DNA of 64,000 nt from an uncultured Chloroflexus sp. (GTDB taxonomy: Bacteria > Chloroflexota > Chloroflexia > Chloroflexales > Chloroflexaceae), in NCBI RefSeq assembly GCF_937129525.1, contig NZ_CAKZNK010000051.1:50887-114886 (forward strand). Direction: 5' to 3'. Both the position numbers and the translations under genes were made by a program. Below are positions 54,108 to 62,945 of this stretch, piece after piece; the first letter of the stretch is position 1; every line of letters begins with the position of its first letter. The notes under the pieces are model-generated. The model was not told the origin of the DNA and did not search any database. It worked only from the letters and a program-made list of their open reading frames with translations.

Positions 54108-55070
54108 ATGAGTTCCTTGCCCCGTCGGATCATTCTCGATACTGATCCGGGCATTGATGATGCGCTGGCGATTTTGCTGGCGCTGGCCTCATCTGAGATT
54201 GAGTTACTTGGCCTTAGTGTGGTGCATGGCAACTGCACGCTGGATGAAGCGGTTGCCAATGGTTTGTCTGTGCTCGAACTCGGTGGCGGTCAGCAGATCC
54301 CATTATTCGTGGGGTGTGATCGACCATTATTGCGACCTCTAACTACTGCTCACGACACCCATGGTCAGCGCGGGTTGGGTTATGCGCAGTTGCCGCCAGC
54401 TCAGATACAGCCTGCCAGAAAGCATGCAGTTGACTTTATCATTGATACTGTTCTGGCTAATCCTGGTGAAGTGACGCTGGTTGCGGTTGGGCCGCTCACC
54501 AATGTGGCGCTGGCTTTGCGCAAAGAACCGCGGTTGGCCGGCGCGTTGCGCGAAATTGTAATGATGGGTGGCGCTTTACGCGCTGACGGTAATGTAACTC
54601 CCCGCGCCGAATTCAACGTCTACGCCGATCCGCACGCGGCTCAGATCGTCGTTTCGTCCGGGGCGCCACTGGTCATCATGCCCTGGGATATTACCCGCCT
54701 GGTGCGTCTGCACGAGAGTGAGGTGCAGCGTATGGCTTTGCCCGGCAAGCCAATCGGTCGTTTCATCGCCGATGCGACTCGATTTTACATCGAGTTTCAC
54801 CAGCGTTACTTCGGCTACGATGGCTGCGCCATTAACGATCCGGCTGCGCTGGCGCTGGTGTTTCTTCCCGATCTGGCAACGTATGCTGATGTCCACGTGA
54901 CAGTCGAGATCTGTAGCCCGCTGACGATGGGATTTACGGTGGCTGATTTTATGCTGAGCGATGGGCGTCAACCCAATGCGCGAGCGGTGGTTGGCTTTGA
55001 TACGCCGCGCTTCCTGTCGTTGTTCGTCGAGCGGATGCAAGCCCTTGAGCAGCGCCTATATGCATCATAG
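54108..55070 (+). CDS. Nucleoside hydrolase (inosine-uridine preferring type)
   Basis: 320 residues. Releases the base from ribonucleosides for salvage. The calcium-binding DTDPGIDDALAILLAL cluster is at 11-26. DTHGQRGLG, NPGEVTLVAVGPLTNVALALRKEP, the catalytic region MGGALRADGNVTPRAEFNVYADPHAA and C-terminal AINDPAALALVFLP are all as expected. Length is normal. The ATG is preceded by AAGGAGG. It might work with the PucR regulator, but the two are far apart. Specificity (purine or pyrimidine) cannot be read from sequence alone. Confidence 0.92.
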   Translation: MSSLPRRIILDTDPGIDDALAILLALASSEIELLGLSVVHGNCTLDEAVANGLSVLELGGGQQIPLFVGCDRPLLRPLTTAHDTHGQRGLGYAQLPPAQIQPARKHAVDFIIDTVLANPGEVTLVAVGPLTNVALALRKEPRLAGALREIVMMGGALRADGNVTPRAEFNVYADPHAAQIVVSSGAPLVIMPWDITRLVRLHESEVQRMALPGKPIGRFIADATRFYIEFHQRYFGYDGCAINDPAALALVFLPDLATYADVHVTVEICSPLTMGFTVADFMLSDGRQPNARAVVGFDTPRFLSLFVERMQALEQRLYAS

Positions 55071-55109
55071 GAGGAGGTGTTCATTTCATTGGAGTAGGGC
55101 AAGACAATC

Positions 55110-56666
55110 TTATCGCTGCAAACGTTCCCGTATCAGGTTGAGCAGGAACGTGGCCGCTTCCAGCCGCAAGCCAACAGCGATCAGCGTATAGATTATGAAA
55201 CCGGCGCTGCCGGCTACCGCTACCTGCGCTAACGGTGGCCATACGCTGCCCAGCGTAGCGGCGATCCCGCTGACGGCCAGCGCCATCAGACCGCTGGCCG
55301 CCAGACCTTTCACCATTGCTTCGCCGAGTCGCAAGCCGCGGAGGGAGAGCGAACGTTGCAAGATCCATGCTGTGATGATGGCATGGCCGATCCACTGGGC
55401 CGAGTTGCCCAATACCAGCCCTAAAAATCCCAGAGGTGTCCATTCGGCCAGCGGTATGGCAACCACCAGGTAGCAAAGAATCGCCGCGCCCTGAATCAGA
55501 TTAGGAATGAGGGTGTTCTTGCGCGCGTAGAAGGCAAACAGCAACATCTGGTCAATTGCCGCCGCTGGCAATCCCGGCAGATACAGCAGCAAGGCTAGCG
55601 CAGTAATGACCGTATCATCTGGCCCGAACGCGCCGCGCTCGAATAACGTGGCGGTGATAGGAACACTGAGCGCAGCCAGGCCGGCGGTTGCCGGCAGGAT
55701 CAGGAGCAATACCACTTTCAAGCCCATTGCCAGTGTGGCGCGAAAGGCCGGATCATCGCCGGCAGCGCTTTGCCGTGAGAGCGTTGGCAACACAGCGAGC
55801 GCGACTGCCGACGCGACCAGGCCAAGCGGAAACTGAATTAACGTGGTGGCAAAGCGCATCGTTGACAGCGCAGCCGGAAACCCTGAAGCCAGCCAGCGGT
55901 CGATGACAGTGCCGATGAGCGAAAAACCGATACCCAGCGTAACGGGCGCATACAGGCGTAAAATGCGTCGCACTGCCGGATGGCGCAAATTAAATCGGAA
56001 CCGGATTTGGGAGTCACGCAATCCGGGTAACTGAATGAGCAGTTGGGCAAACGCCCCCAGGAGTGTACCGACGGCCAGGCTCTTGATGCCGATCATTGGG
56101 GCAAGTATAACAATACCGGCGATCATGCCGGCATTGAACGTCGCTGCCACGAACGCCGGCAACAGGAACCGACGTTGAGCGTGCAAAATGGCGGTAACGA
56201 CTCCGGAGATCCCCATCAGGGTGACAGCAGGCAACAGCCAGCCTACCAGCGCGATAGCTTCCATTTGCAGCGCCGCCTCGGTAGAGCGGGCAAGGAGTGA
56301 CACAGCGAGTGGAGCTTGCCACGCCAGCAGTGCGCTGGCAATGACCAGCACAGTGAATGCCAGCGTGAGCACTGTCGAGACAACATGCCAGAATTCGGCG
56401 CGGTCTCGTTCGGCATACTCGCTAAATACCGGCACCAGCGCCGCGCTGACTGCACCGCTGACGAGGAGTTCATACAGGGCATTGGGCAGAGTCCAGGCGA
56501 GGGTGAAGGCGTCAACCGCCAGACCGCGGCTGAAATAGGCGGCAATGATCGGCTCGCGCACCAACCCGAGCAGGCGACTGGTGATGTTGCCCAAACTGAT
56601 GAGCAACGCCGCAAGGGCGATACTCCGGAAGATACCACCTGGCGCAGAAGACTCGGTCACAGGCAT
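55110..56666 (-). CDS. murJ: Lipid II flippase MurJ
   Basis: 518 residues with about 14 membrane helices. Flips the lipid-linked peptidoglycan precursor to the outer leaflet. Near the start is GNITSRLLGLVREPIIAAYFSRG, including the conserved Arg residues of helix 1-2. RFATTLIQFPLGLVASAVALAVLPTLSRQSA and FALIQMLLFAFYARKNT-type blocks (here DQMLLFAFYARKNTLIPN) are MurJ features. It follows the LCP gene after only 3 bases and probably depends on its promoter. Confidence 0.93.
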   Translation of the reverse strand: MPVTESSAPGGIFRSIALAALLISLGNITSRLLGLVREPIIAAYFSRGLAVDAFTLAWTLPNALYELLVSGAVSAALVPVFSEYAERDRAEFWHVVSTVLTLAFTVLVIASALLAWQAPLAVSLLARSTEAALQMEAIALVGWLLPAVTLMGISGVVTAILHAQRRFLLPAFVAATFNAGMIAGIVILAPMIGIKSLAVGTLLGAFAQLLIQLPGLRDSQIRFRFNLRHPAVRRILRLYAPVTLGIGFSLIGTVIDRWLASGFPAALSTMRFATTLIQFPLGLVASAVALAVLPTLSRQSAAGDDPAFRATLAMGLKVVLLLILPATAGLAALSVPITATLFERGAFGPDDTVITALALLLYLPGLPAAAIDQMLLFAFYARKNTLIPNLIQGAAILCYLVVAIPLAEWTPLGFLGLVLGNSAQWIGHAIITAWILQRSLSLRGLRLGEAMVKGLAASGLMALAVSGIAATLGSVWPPLAQVAVAGSAGFIIYTLIAVGLRLEAATFLLNLIRERLQR

Positions 56667-56669
56667 GAA

Positions 56670-57788
56670 CTATTCGCCGCCAGCCGTTGAGACAGCTTCG
56701 CCAGTAAACTGGGCGACGATTCGTCGCAAAGCCTGCGGTTGCACCCGGAACGTTGCGCCGCCGCCAAGTTCCACAATCGACGACGAGTCGATTGCGTAGC
56801 GCAAGATATTCTCGCTATCAACCACGCGCGCGAAGCTAGCCAGTTCGAGCATCATCCGATGGTTGAGATCGGTTGTCACATAGCCGCGCAGCGCGCCGGT
56901 ATAATCGTCGAGACTGGTGATTTGCTGCAACAGACCGCGGTCGCGGACGCGCTGGAAAATAGCCATCAGTACCTGTTGTTGCCGCTGGTTGCGCCCAAAG
57001 TCGCTATCGGCGTGGCGGGTGCGGGCGTAAATCAGGGCGCGCTCGCTGTCCATCCACTGGCGACCGGCGGCAAACGAAACTTCAATGGTGCCATAGTCCT
57101 CGGTGGGATAGGCCGGATCGTAGATTGGGCGAGGCACATCAATTTCGATGCCACCGATCAGATCGATAATCTTCTTAAAACCTTCAAAGTTGATCAGAAT
57201 AAAATAATCGATTGGCACACCTAACAACTTGCTCACGGTCGATTTTGCCAGCGCAGCGCCACCGCCGGGGCCAAAGCGGTTTTCACCGATGGCGTAAGCG
57301 GCGTTGATGCGGCCTTCGCCGCCGGTCGGATAGCTAACCCAGAGATCGCGAGGAATGGAGAGCATGCTGACACGACCGGTATCGCGAGCAATGTGTACTA
57401 CTACGATAGCATCGGTGCGGGTAGGACTGGTATCTTCAGGGCGGGCATCAGTTCCCAACAACAGAATGTTCAGTTCGGATCGGCTCAACCTGAGCGCTTC
57501 GGCGGTAGCCGTTGCTTCCGGCGGGTTAACGGCTGCCACTTCCGGCATGGTTGGCTGTGGCGTTGGTGGCGCTGGTGGCGGGCCGTAGATTTCATCCAAA
57601 GGAAGAGGTGGTTGAGCGGTTGGTTGAACGATTGCCGCTGTCGGCAAGGTAGCCGGCGTGACAATCATTGAATCGATATCGATAAGCGCCTGCCGCCATT
57701 CAAAGGCAATGCGCAGCATCGTGGCTACGACTATCAGGCTTATAATGAGTGCGGCGCCGGTAAGAACGCGCCTGCGCGAAGCTAACAT
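56670..57788 (-). CDS. LytR-CpsA-Psr (LCP) family phosphotransferase
   Basis: 372 residues. Membrane helix at ~9-27, Pro-rich linker (~50-85) and an LCP domain with LNILLLGTDARPED, MLSIPRDLWVSYPTGGEGRINAAYAIG, DYFILINFEGFKKIIDLIGGIEID and the basic YARTRHADSDFGRNQRQQQVL signature. It lacks the LytR_C domain of the first LCP protein at 10453. The start follows a good GGAGG. In an operon with murJ: precursor flipping and polymer attachment are encoded together. Confidence 0.9.
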   Translation of the reverse strand: MLASRRRVLTGAALIISLIVVATMLRIAFEWRQALIDIDSMIVTPATLPTAAIVQPTAQPPLPLDEIYGPPPAPPTPQPTMPEVAAVNPPEATATAEALRLSRSELNILLLGTDARPEDTSPTRTDAIVVVHIARDTGRVSMLSIPRDLWVSYPTGGEGRINAAYAIGENRFGPGGGAALAKSTVSKLLGVPIDYFILINFEGFKKIIDLIGGIEIDVPRPIYDPAYPTEDYGTIEVSFAAGRQWMDSERALIYARTRHADSDFGRNQRQQQVLMAIFQRVRDRGLLQQITSLDDYTGALRGYVTTDLNHRMMLELASFARVVDSENILRYAIDSSSIVELGGGATFRVQPQALRRIVAQFTGEAVSTAGGE

Positions 57789-57930
57789 AACCTCCTGCTC
57801 CGAATTTCAGATGCCGTTCGCTCTGCCTTGGACGACGCTATACCGGGGTAATTTGTTGCAGACTGGTCGCGCAGCGCAGCGATCGGACGTGGATCGGGCA
57901 TCTTTGCTAGCATCGTTCGTGCCGTTTGTT

Positions 57931-57959
57931 ACTATACCACATCAATGCAACCGCGTGAA
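57931..57959 (-). promoter_or_regulatory. Promoter of the LCP-murJ operon
   Basis: On the minus strand TTCACG (57954-57959) and TATAGT (57931-57936) are separated by 17 bases, and a TG extends the -10. It lies 143 bases before the LCP start. Confidence 0.55.
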
Positions 57960-58050
57960 CATCACACACAATGATGCGAAGCTGAAAAATAACTGATGCG
58001 AGGTCGAATGATCTGGATAAGCAGCGTTTATTCTCTTTACGCTACGAGTA

Positions 58051-58087
58051 TCGCTGCCATAACATCTGTCAGCGATATTGTTGTATC
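58051..58087. repeat. 37-nt direct repeat, copy 1
   Basis: Identical to copy 2 over all 37 bases. Each copy has TCGCTG at one end and CAGCGA at positions 20-25, which can pair as a 6-bp stem. A 36-base unique stretch, itself holding a 10-base TGGCTCTGCC repeat, separates the copies. No third copy lies at the same period on either side. Confidence 0.85.
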
Positions 58088-58123
58088 TGGCTCTGCCGGC
58101 GCTGGCTCTGCCTCGTGTCTGCA

Positions 58124-58160
58124 TCGCTGCCATAACATCTGTCAGCGATATTGTTGTATC
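58124..58160. repeat. 37-nt direct repeat, copy 2
   Basis: Second identical copy, 73 bases after the first. Unit and spacer sizes are CRISPR-like, but no cas gene, leader or third unit is present in the window. It sits about 90-200 bases upstream of the LCP-murJ promoter and 80 bases past the end of birA. Confidence 0.85.
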
Positions 58161-58240
58161 CCTGCTGCAATTTTCCTCAGATGTGTCGAGTGGTTGCAAC
58201 CGAACCTGACACGTGTCTTGTGCGCAATGTTCAACTCATC

Positions 58241-59077
58241 TCATCCATCGCTATGATCGGTGCTCTGGTCGGGTTGACCGATCAGGCCAACATCACCGCT
58301 CTCAACCATCCGTATGATACCGGTCGGTTCACGCACAATGAGTGTTCCACTGCGATCAACATCAACTGCCTCGCCGTGAATAACGTCATTGCCAGTCGTG
58401 ATGGTGACCATTTGGCCGAGCGTAATCAGCCGGCTACGCCAGGTTTGCCACAACCGTTCGGTTTCACCGGCCTGCAATTGCCGGAACCAGAAGTCATACC
58501 GGCGCAGCAGTGTATGGAGCAGGTGGAGACGATCTATCATGGGCGCGCCGGCTAACGTCAGCGCTGTAGCGGGGTAAAGGGTAGCTGGTAGTTCGGGCGC
58601 GGCACTGACGTTGACTCCACAGCCGATAATAGCCCATACCAGCCGGCCAGTATCCCAGCTTCCTTCCAGAAGGATACCGGCAGTTTTAGCCCAGCCGGTT
58701 GGTGTTTGCACCAGCACGTCGTTAGGCCATTTCAAGCCGGCTTTTAGCGGTGTGGTGGTATCGATCGTTTCCAGCAGCGCAACTGTTGCCAGCCAGATGA
58801 GGGTTGCTGGTGTAGTGGCGACGATCGGCGGTGGGCGCAAGCCGAGTGAGAAGAGGAGCGCGCTGCCCGGTGGCGCGATCCAGCGCCGACCGAGCCTGCC
58901 ACGACCGGCTACTTGCTCTTCAGCCGTAATCAAGACTGGCAGCGCTTCGGGGGGTAGGGTCGCAAGCGCTGTCCGCGTGAGATCCATCGTCGAACTGACC
59001 TGATCGTAACAGTAGATGGTTACCGGCAAGGTAGCGTCGGGCGCCAGTCCGGCGCGAATAGCGGTAGGGTCAAGCAT
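58241..59077 (-). CDS. birA: Biotin-[acetyl-CoA carboxylase] ligase
   Basis: 278 residues. Activates biotin to biotinyl-AMP and attaches it to the carboxyl carrier protein. The adenylate motif GRGRLGRRWIAPPGSALLFSL is clear, followed by GLKWPNDVLV and IIGCGVNVS; the C-terminal beta domain covers ~230-275. It lacks an N-terminal helix-turn-helix, so it is a pure ligase (class I) and cannot itself repress biotin genes. Biotin-dependent carboxylases are central to carbon fixation in Chloroflexus-type organisms, which may matter here. Confidence 0.93.
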   Translation of the reverse strand: MLDPTAIRAGLAPDATLPVTIYCYDQVSSTMDLTRTALATLPPEALPVLITAEEQVAGRGRLGRRWIAPPGSALLFSLGLRPPPIVATTPATLIWLATVALLETIDTTTPLKAGLKWPNDVLVQTPTGWAKTAGILLEGSWDTGRLVWAIIGCGVNVSAAPELPATLYPATALTLAGAPMIDRLHLLHTLLRRYDFWFRQLQAGETERLWQTWRSRLITLGQMVTITTGNDVIHGEAVDVDRSGTLIVREPTGIIRMVESGDVGLIGQPDQSTDHSDG

Positions 59078-59136
59078 AGCTTTCTCCGGTGGGTGGCGGC
59101 AAAGATGAAAAATCGCTAAAAATCTACCAAATGGTA

Positions 59137-59165
59137 TGGACGTGGTAACAATTTTTCGTTATACT
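59137..59165 (+). promoter_or_regulatory. Promoter of the GldG-like locus
   Basis: TGGACG (59137-59142) and TATACT (59160-59165) are separated by exactly 17 bases, upstream of the small membrane gene at 59239. Confidence 0.5.
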
Positions 59166-59238
59166 ACTCACTACTGAACCTGAAATTATGCACTTGCCTC
59201 GCGGGTGCTCACCTCTTCGCAGCGGAAAGGATTTGCGT

Positions 59239-59373
59239 ATGACCACTCTTGTTCTACTGGCGGCAATCATCATCATTGCCGGTGGATTGTTTATCTCGCT
59301 GCGTCGGGTGCAACCTGAGTTTATTCGGGTCCGTATCCGTGATCGTTGCCAGTCGCGTCGCTTCCGCCGCTGA
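59239..59373 (+). CDS. Small membrane peptide (44 residues)
   Basis: 44 residues: a hydrophobic helix (TLVLLAAIIIIAGGLFISL) followed by an Arg-rich cytoplasmic tail. AAAGGA precedes the ATG at good spacing. No family is recognised. Its position between a promoter and the large membrane protein suggests it belongs to that locus. Being so short, it could also be a chance frame. Confidence 0.45.
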   Translation: MTTLVLLAAIIIIAGGLFISLRRVQPEFIRVRIRDRCQSRRFRR

Positions 59374-59517
59374 GCCTCATCTATTGTACCGCAGCCTGGT
59401 TTGCCGCGCCTCCTCTCGTAGAGGGAAGGTGCGGTTGTGTTTTCAGGGAACTTTTTCACCATCAGCAACGTTTCTGAAACGGTACGAGTAAAGATCGTGC
59501 AAGCGGAAGGAGACCGC

Positions 59518-61863
59518 ATGCAGGCGAAGCGTGCATGGGCCAGGCTGTCAGCCTTAATTGTTGTGCTGTTAGTAAGCACTGTGTGGTTTGCGCCGGTAAT
59601 TGCGCAAGGTTCTGCCATCACGCTCACGGCGCGGGCGGCATTTCAGGGGTATGTGCGTTCCGGTACCTGGTTGCCGGTTCTAATTGAGGTTGCAAATAGT
59701 GGCGTTGATCAGACGGTTGAAATTGTCGCCGGCACTCCGAATGGCCCTTTCCACAGCGCCATGGTCGATCTACCCGGCGGCAGCCGGAAGGGTGTAACTA
59801 TCTACGTGTATGTGACCGGTATGCCGCGTCAGCTCAACGTGAGGCTTCTGGCGAATGGCGAAGAGCTGGCCAGCGTGCCGGTTCGATTGCAACCGGTCAG
59901 CACAGGATTGCTGGTTGGCATGGTTGGTGAACGCGAGCCACAATTACCGGCGCAACTGGCCGATCGCATCAAACTTACCAGCGCATTGCTATCCTGGGCT
60001 GATGTGCCGGTCGAAGGGTTAGGTCTATCGCCTTTCGATGCTTTGATTCTGACCGATCCAGGCGCAACTGAATTAACGCCGGCTCAGCAGCGCTCGTTGC
60101 AAGAATGGGTGTTGCGTGGCGGTACGTTGATCATTAATGGCGATACGGGAATTGCTCGAACATTGAGTCTGTTACCTGCCGAACTGGCGCCGGTGCAACC
60201 AGGAAGGCCGTTACCGTCACTCGACGATCCACCATTGACCCCGTTAGAATTAATTCCTCGCAGCGATGAAACCAAACGTGAAGTGTCTCCACTTACGTTG
60301 CCGCGCCTTGCCAGTTCTTCGCCCCTGGCCTTCAGTCAGTGGTATGGCGAAGGTCAGATTATCGCGCTGGCGTTCGATCTGACTGCGTCAGAAGTGCGCA
60401 ATTGGGGTGGCTGGCGCGAGTTGTGGCAGGCTGTTTTGCCACCGCCGTCATTTGTGCCTGAGGGGATGGGTTTTGGGGCCAAGCTCTTGTCCACGTTTGT
60501 GGAAGAAAATCTGGCTAATGCGTTGACCAGTCTCCCGGCACTTGATCTGCCTTCTATCAATGTTCTCGGCTTGCTGTTAGGGTGCTATTTGATCGTCGTC
60601 GGGCCGGTAACCTATCTGGTTTTGCGCCGCTTTGATCGACTCGCTCTAGGCTGGATTGTGGTGCCGGCGATCACGGTCATCTTTGCGGTGATCGCCTACG
60701 CGGTCGGTTTTAACATGCGTGGCGGCGATGTCATTGTCAGTCAGCTTACCTTGATCGATGCAATTGAACCAACGCTCTCACGAGAACGCAAAGTGATCGG
60801 CATCTTTTCACCAGATAGCTCGGATTACCAATTGCGTATCAATGGTGAACCGGCATTGGTGCGTCCTATTTCGGCGCAAGGGCCTTGGAGTTCGGGCAAT
60901 CTATCCAATGGCCGCTACCTCCAGGCTACCGCCGATGGCCTGGTGGTTGAAGATTTAACAGTGTTACAATGGTCATTGCAAGCGATCGCGCTAGATCAAA
61001 TTGTTGCCTCGCCGGGACTGGAAGCGCAGATTACGGTCAATGGTGAGGATATGCGGGGTACTGTGACGAACCGCAGTAATCGCGCGCTGGAAGAGGTCGT
61101 GCTGGTTTACGGTGACAATATTGCTATGATCGACCAGCTTGCTCCCGGTGAGCAGCGGGTCGTTCAGGTTGAGCGGCCGCCGCACAGTTACGATGGAGCT
61201 TCATTAGGCTACATTATTTATGGGCCACAGTTTGAGGAAAGTGGGCGCATAGGACAACCTCCGCCTCCGATGTTGCAATTGCGCAGTCGCGTCCTCGATG
61301 TCCTGTATGGTTATGGAGTGGGTACCCGTGGCGCGCAGCCGCTGGTGATGGGATGGTACAGCGAGCAGCAGGCGCAGGTTGAGCCGGTCGGTCGGCGGGC
61401 AACGATGCAACAACTGGCGCTGGTGCGCGGTACTGCGCAGTTGCAGCTCAGCGGTGAAGTCAAGCTGACTGGTGGGTTTGCGAGTGCCATTGAACAAGCA
61501 GGCGGGATGAATAGTCCATGCTATGCGGGAAGTACGCTCGGTGTTGTGCCCGATGTTCAGCCTGCAACGATTCGCTTTACGTTACCCCGCGCTCTGAGCA
61601 ACATACAATTGCGCGAATTGTCATTGACTATTCGCTCCGATATATTTTGGAACGGTTCAATCGAAGTGTACGATTGGACAACCGGTGAGTGGGTATCACT
61701 CCTGACCGAGTCACTCATTCAAAATCAGATGGTGAGCATTGATCAGCCGGAGCGATTCCTCAACGGCAATGGCGCCATGCGGGTACGGTTGCAACGGCTC
61801 GACCAGAACCAGAGCTTTTCCTGTGTGTATATCGATCCGGTTATACGGGGGCGGCTGCCATGA
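59518..61863 (+). CDS. Large extracytoplasmic membrane-anchored protein (GldG-like)
   Basis: 781 residues. A signal peptide or anchor helix (~10-31) precedes an extracytoplasmic region of beta strands (ITLTARAAFQGYVRSGTWLPVLIEVANSG). A ThuA/GATase-like middle part contains LSPFDALILTDPGATELTPAQQRSLQEWVLRGGTLIINGD. Two adjacent membrane helices follow (~355-382 and ~390-412), then a C-terminal beta-sandwich-rich region. This arrangement resembles the GldG-type proteins next to ABC-2 transporters. The ATG follows GGAAGGAG. Its TGA overlaps the ATG of the ABC ATPase gene by 4 bases. Confidence 0.68.
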   Translation: MQAKRAWARLSALIVVLLVSTVWFAPVIAQGSAITLTARAAFQGYVRSGTWLPVLIEVANSGVDQTVEIVAGTPNGPFHSAMVDLPGGSRKGVTIYVYVTGMPRQLNVRLLANGEELASVPVRLQPVSTGLLVGMVGEREPQLPAQLADRIKLTSALLSWADVPVEGLGLSPFDALILTDPGATELTPAQQRSLQEWVLRGGTLIINGDTGIARTLSLLPAELAPVQPGRPLPSLDDPPLTPLELIPRSDETKREVSPLTLPRLASSSPLAFSQWYGEGQIIALAFDLTASEVRNWGGWRELWQAVLPPPSFVPEGMGFGAKLLSTFVEENLANALTSLPALDLPSINVLGLLLGCYLIVVGPVTYLVLRRFDRLALGWIVVPAITVIFAVIAYAVGFNMRGGDVIVSQLTLIDAIEPTLSRERKVIGIFSPDSSDYQLRINGEPALVRPISAQGPWSSGNLSNGRYLQATADGLVVEDLTVLQWSLQAIALDQIVASPGLEAQITVNGEDMRGTVTNRSNRALEEVVLVYGDNIAMIDQLAPGEQRVVQVERPPHSYDGASLGYIIYGPQFEESGRIGQPPPPMLQLRSRVLDVLYGYGVGTRGAQPLVMGWYSEQQAQVEPVGRRATMQQLALVRGTAQLQLSGEVKLTGGFASAIEQAGGMNSPCYAGSTLGVVPDVQPATIRFTLPRALSNIQLRELSLTIRSDIFWNGSIEVYDWTTGEWVSLLTESLIQNQMVSIDQPERFLNGNGAMRVRLQRLDQNQSFSCVYIDPVIRGRLP

Positions 61864-62819
61864 CGCTGGCAATAGAGACTGTCGAGCTTACCCACCGCTA
61901 CAAGAAGCTGGTTGCGCTGGACAGGCTTAACCTGCGGGTGGAGCAGGGTTGTATCTACGGATTCATCGGTCCCAATGGAGCCGGCAAGACGACGACGCTG
62001 CGCATTCTGGCCGGTTTGTTGACGCCGACCAAAGGCGAGGTGTACCTGCTTGGTGAGCGCTTAACCATGCGCGCGGCGCAACGACTGGTGGGATACATGC
62101 CCGACTTTTTCGGAGTCTATGATGATCTACGGGTATGGGAGTATCTCGATTTCTTTGCCCGTTGCTACGGCTTGCGAGGATCGCGGTTGCGGCAAGTAGT
62201 TGATGAGCTGCTCGATCTGGTTGATCTGAGCGCCAAGCGTGATGCGTTCGTGCAGACGCTCTCGCGGGGTATGCAGCAACGGCTCTGTCTGGCGCATGCT
62301 CTGGTGCATGATCCTAAGGTGCTGTTACTTGACGAGCCGGCCAGTGGGCTTGATCCGCGCGCGCGAGTGGAATTGCGTGAACTGTTGCGCACTTTGCGTG
62401 ATATGGGCAAGACTATCATGCTCAGCTCACACATTCTCAGCGAACTCGCCGAAGTGTGTGATGCAATCGGCATCATTGACCACGGACGAATGTTAATCAG
62501 TGGCTCCCTGGCCGAAGTGCAGCAACAACTGGCAACCGGTTCGCGGTTACGGCTCCGTATTGCCCGTGAAAGCGACGTTGGCCCGGCGCTGGCGCTGTTG
62601 CAACGCCAGCCGCTGGTGAGCGCTGTAAGCGCTGCTGCCGCCGATCCACGTGGTTTTGTCGTTGATTGCCACGAACCGATTAACGAAGAGCAATGCGCAG
62701 CCCTGCTGTCCGAGCTGATCAATGCCGGTATTGCGGTCAGCGAATTCAGCGCTCGCAGCGAAAACCTGGAAGAACTATTCCTCCGCTTGACGGCAGATAC
62801 GGTGAGGGCGGGTAGTTGA
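61860..62819 (+). CDS. ABC transporter ATP-binding protein (ABC-2 / GldA-like)
   Basis: 319 residues. Walker A GPNGAGKTTTLRILAGLL, Q-loop region GYMPDFFGVYDDLRVWEYLDFFARCYG, signature LSRGMQQRLCLAHALVHDPKVLLLDEP and D-loop ASGLDPRARVEL. The C-terminal ~90 residues form the extra domain of DrrA/CcmA-type ATPases (LRIARESDVGPALALLQRQP). It overlaps the preceding gene by 4 bases and precedes the permease gene by 126, so the three genes form one transporter. The likely cargo is a lipid, polysaccharide or envelope component. Confidence 0.9.
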   Translation: MTLAIETVELTHRYKKLVALDRLNLRVEQGCIYGFIGPNGAGKTTTLRILAGLLTPTKGEVYLLGERLTMRAAQRLVGYMPDFFGVYDDLRVWEYLDFFARCYGLRGSRLRQVVDELLDLVDLSAKRDAFVQTLSRGMQQRLCLAHALVHDPKVLLLDEPASGLDPRARVELRELLRTLRDMGKTIMLSSHILSELAEVCDAIGIIDHGRMLISGSLAEVQQQLATGSRLRLRIARESDVGPALALLQRQPLVSAVSAAAADPRGFVVDCHEPINEEQCAALLSELINAGIAVSEFSARSENLEELFLRLTADTVRAGS

Positions 62820-62945
62820 CGCATATTCCACCAATGAACCAGCGCGATGGTTTGATGGTATTAAGTGTCGCGAGGCGCGGCAAGGTTGTAGTTGGCAGGC
62901 GAGGGTCATATTACCGGTGGGTTTGATCAATATGCAGGAGTAACT

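Larger units (their letters stand above)
57789..58240. other. Long intergenic region with promoter and repeat pair
   Basis: No supported gene. It contains the LCP-murJ promoter and, further upstream, two identical 37-nt repeats (58051-58087, 58124-58160). Confidence 0.7.

Noticed and set aside
58051..58160. CRISPR array call for the 37-nt repeat pair
   Set aside because: Only two units, no cas genes, no leader and no third degenerate unit; listed as repeats instead.
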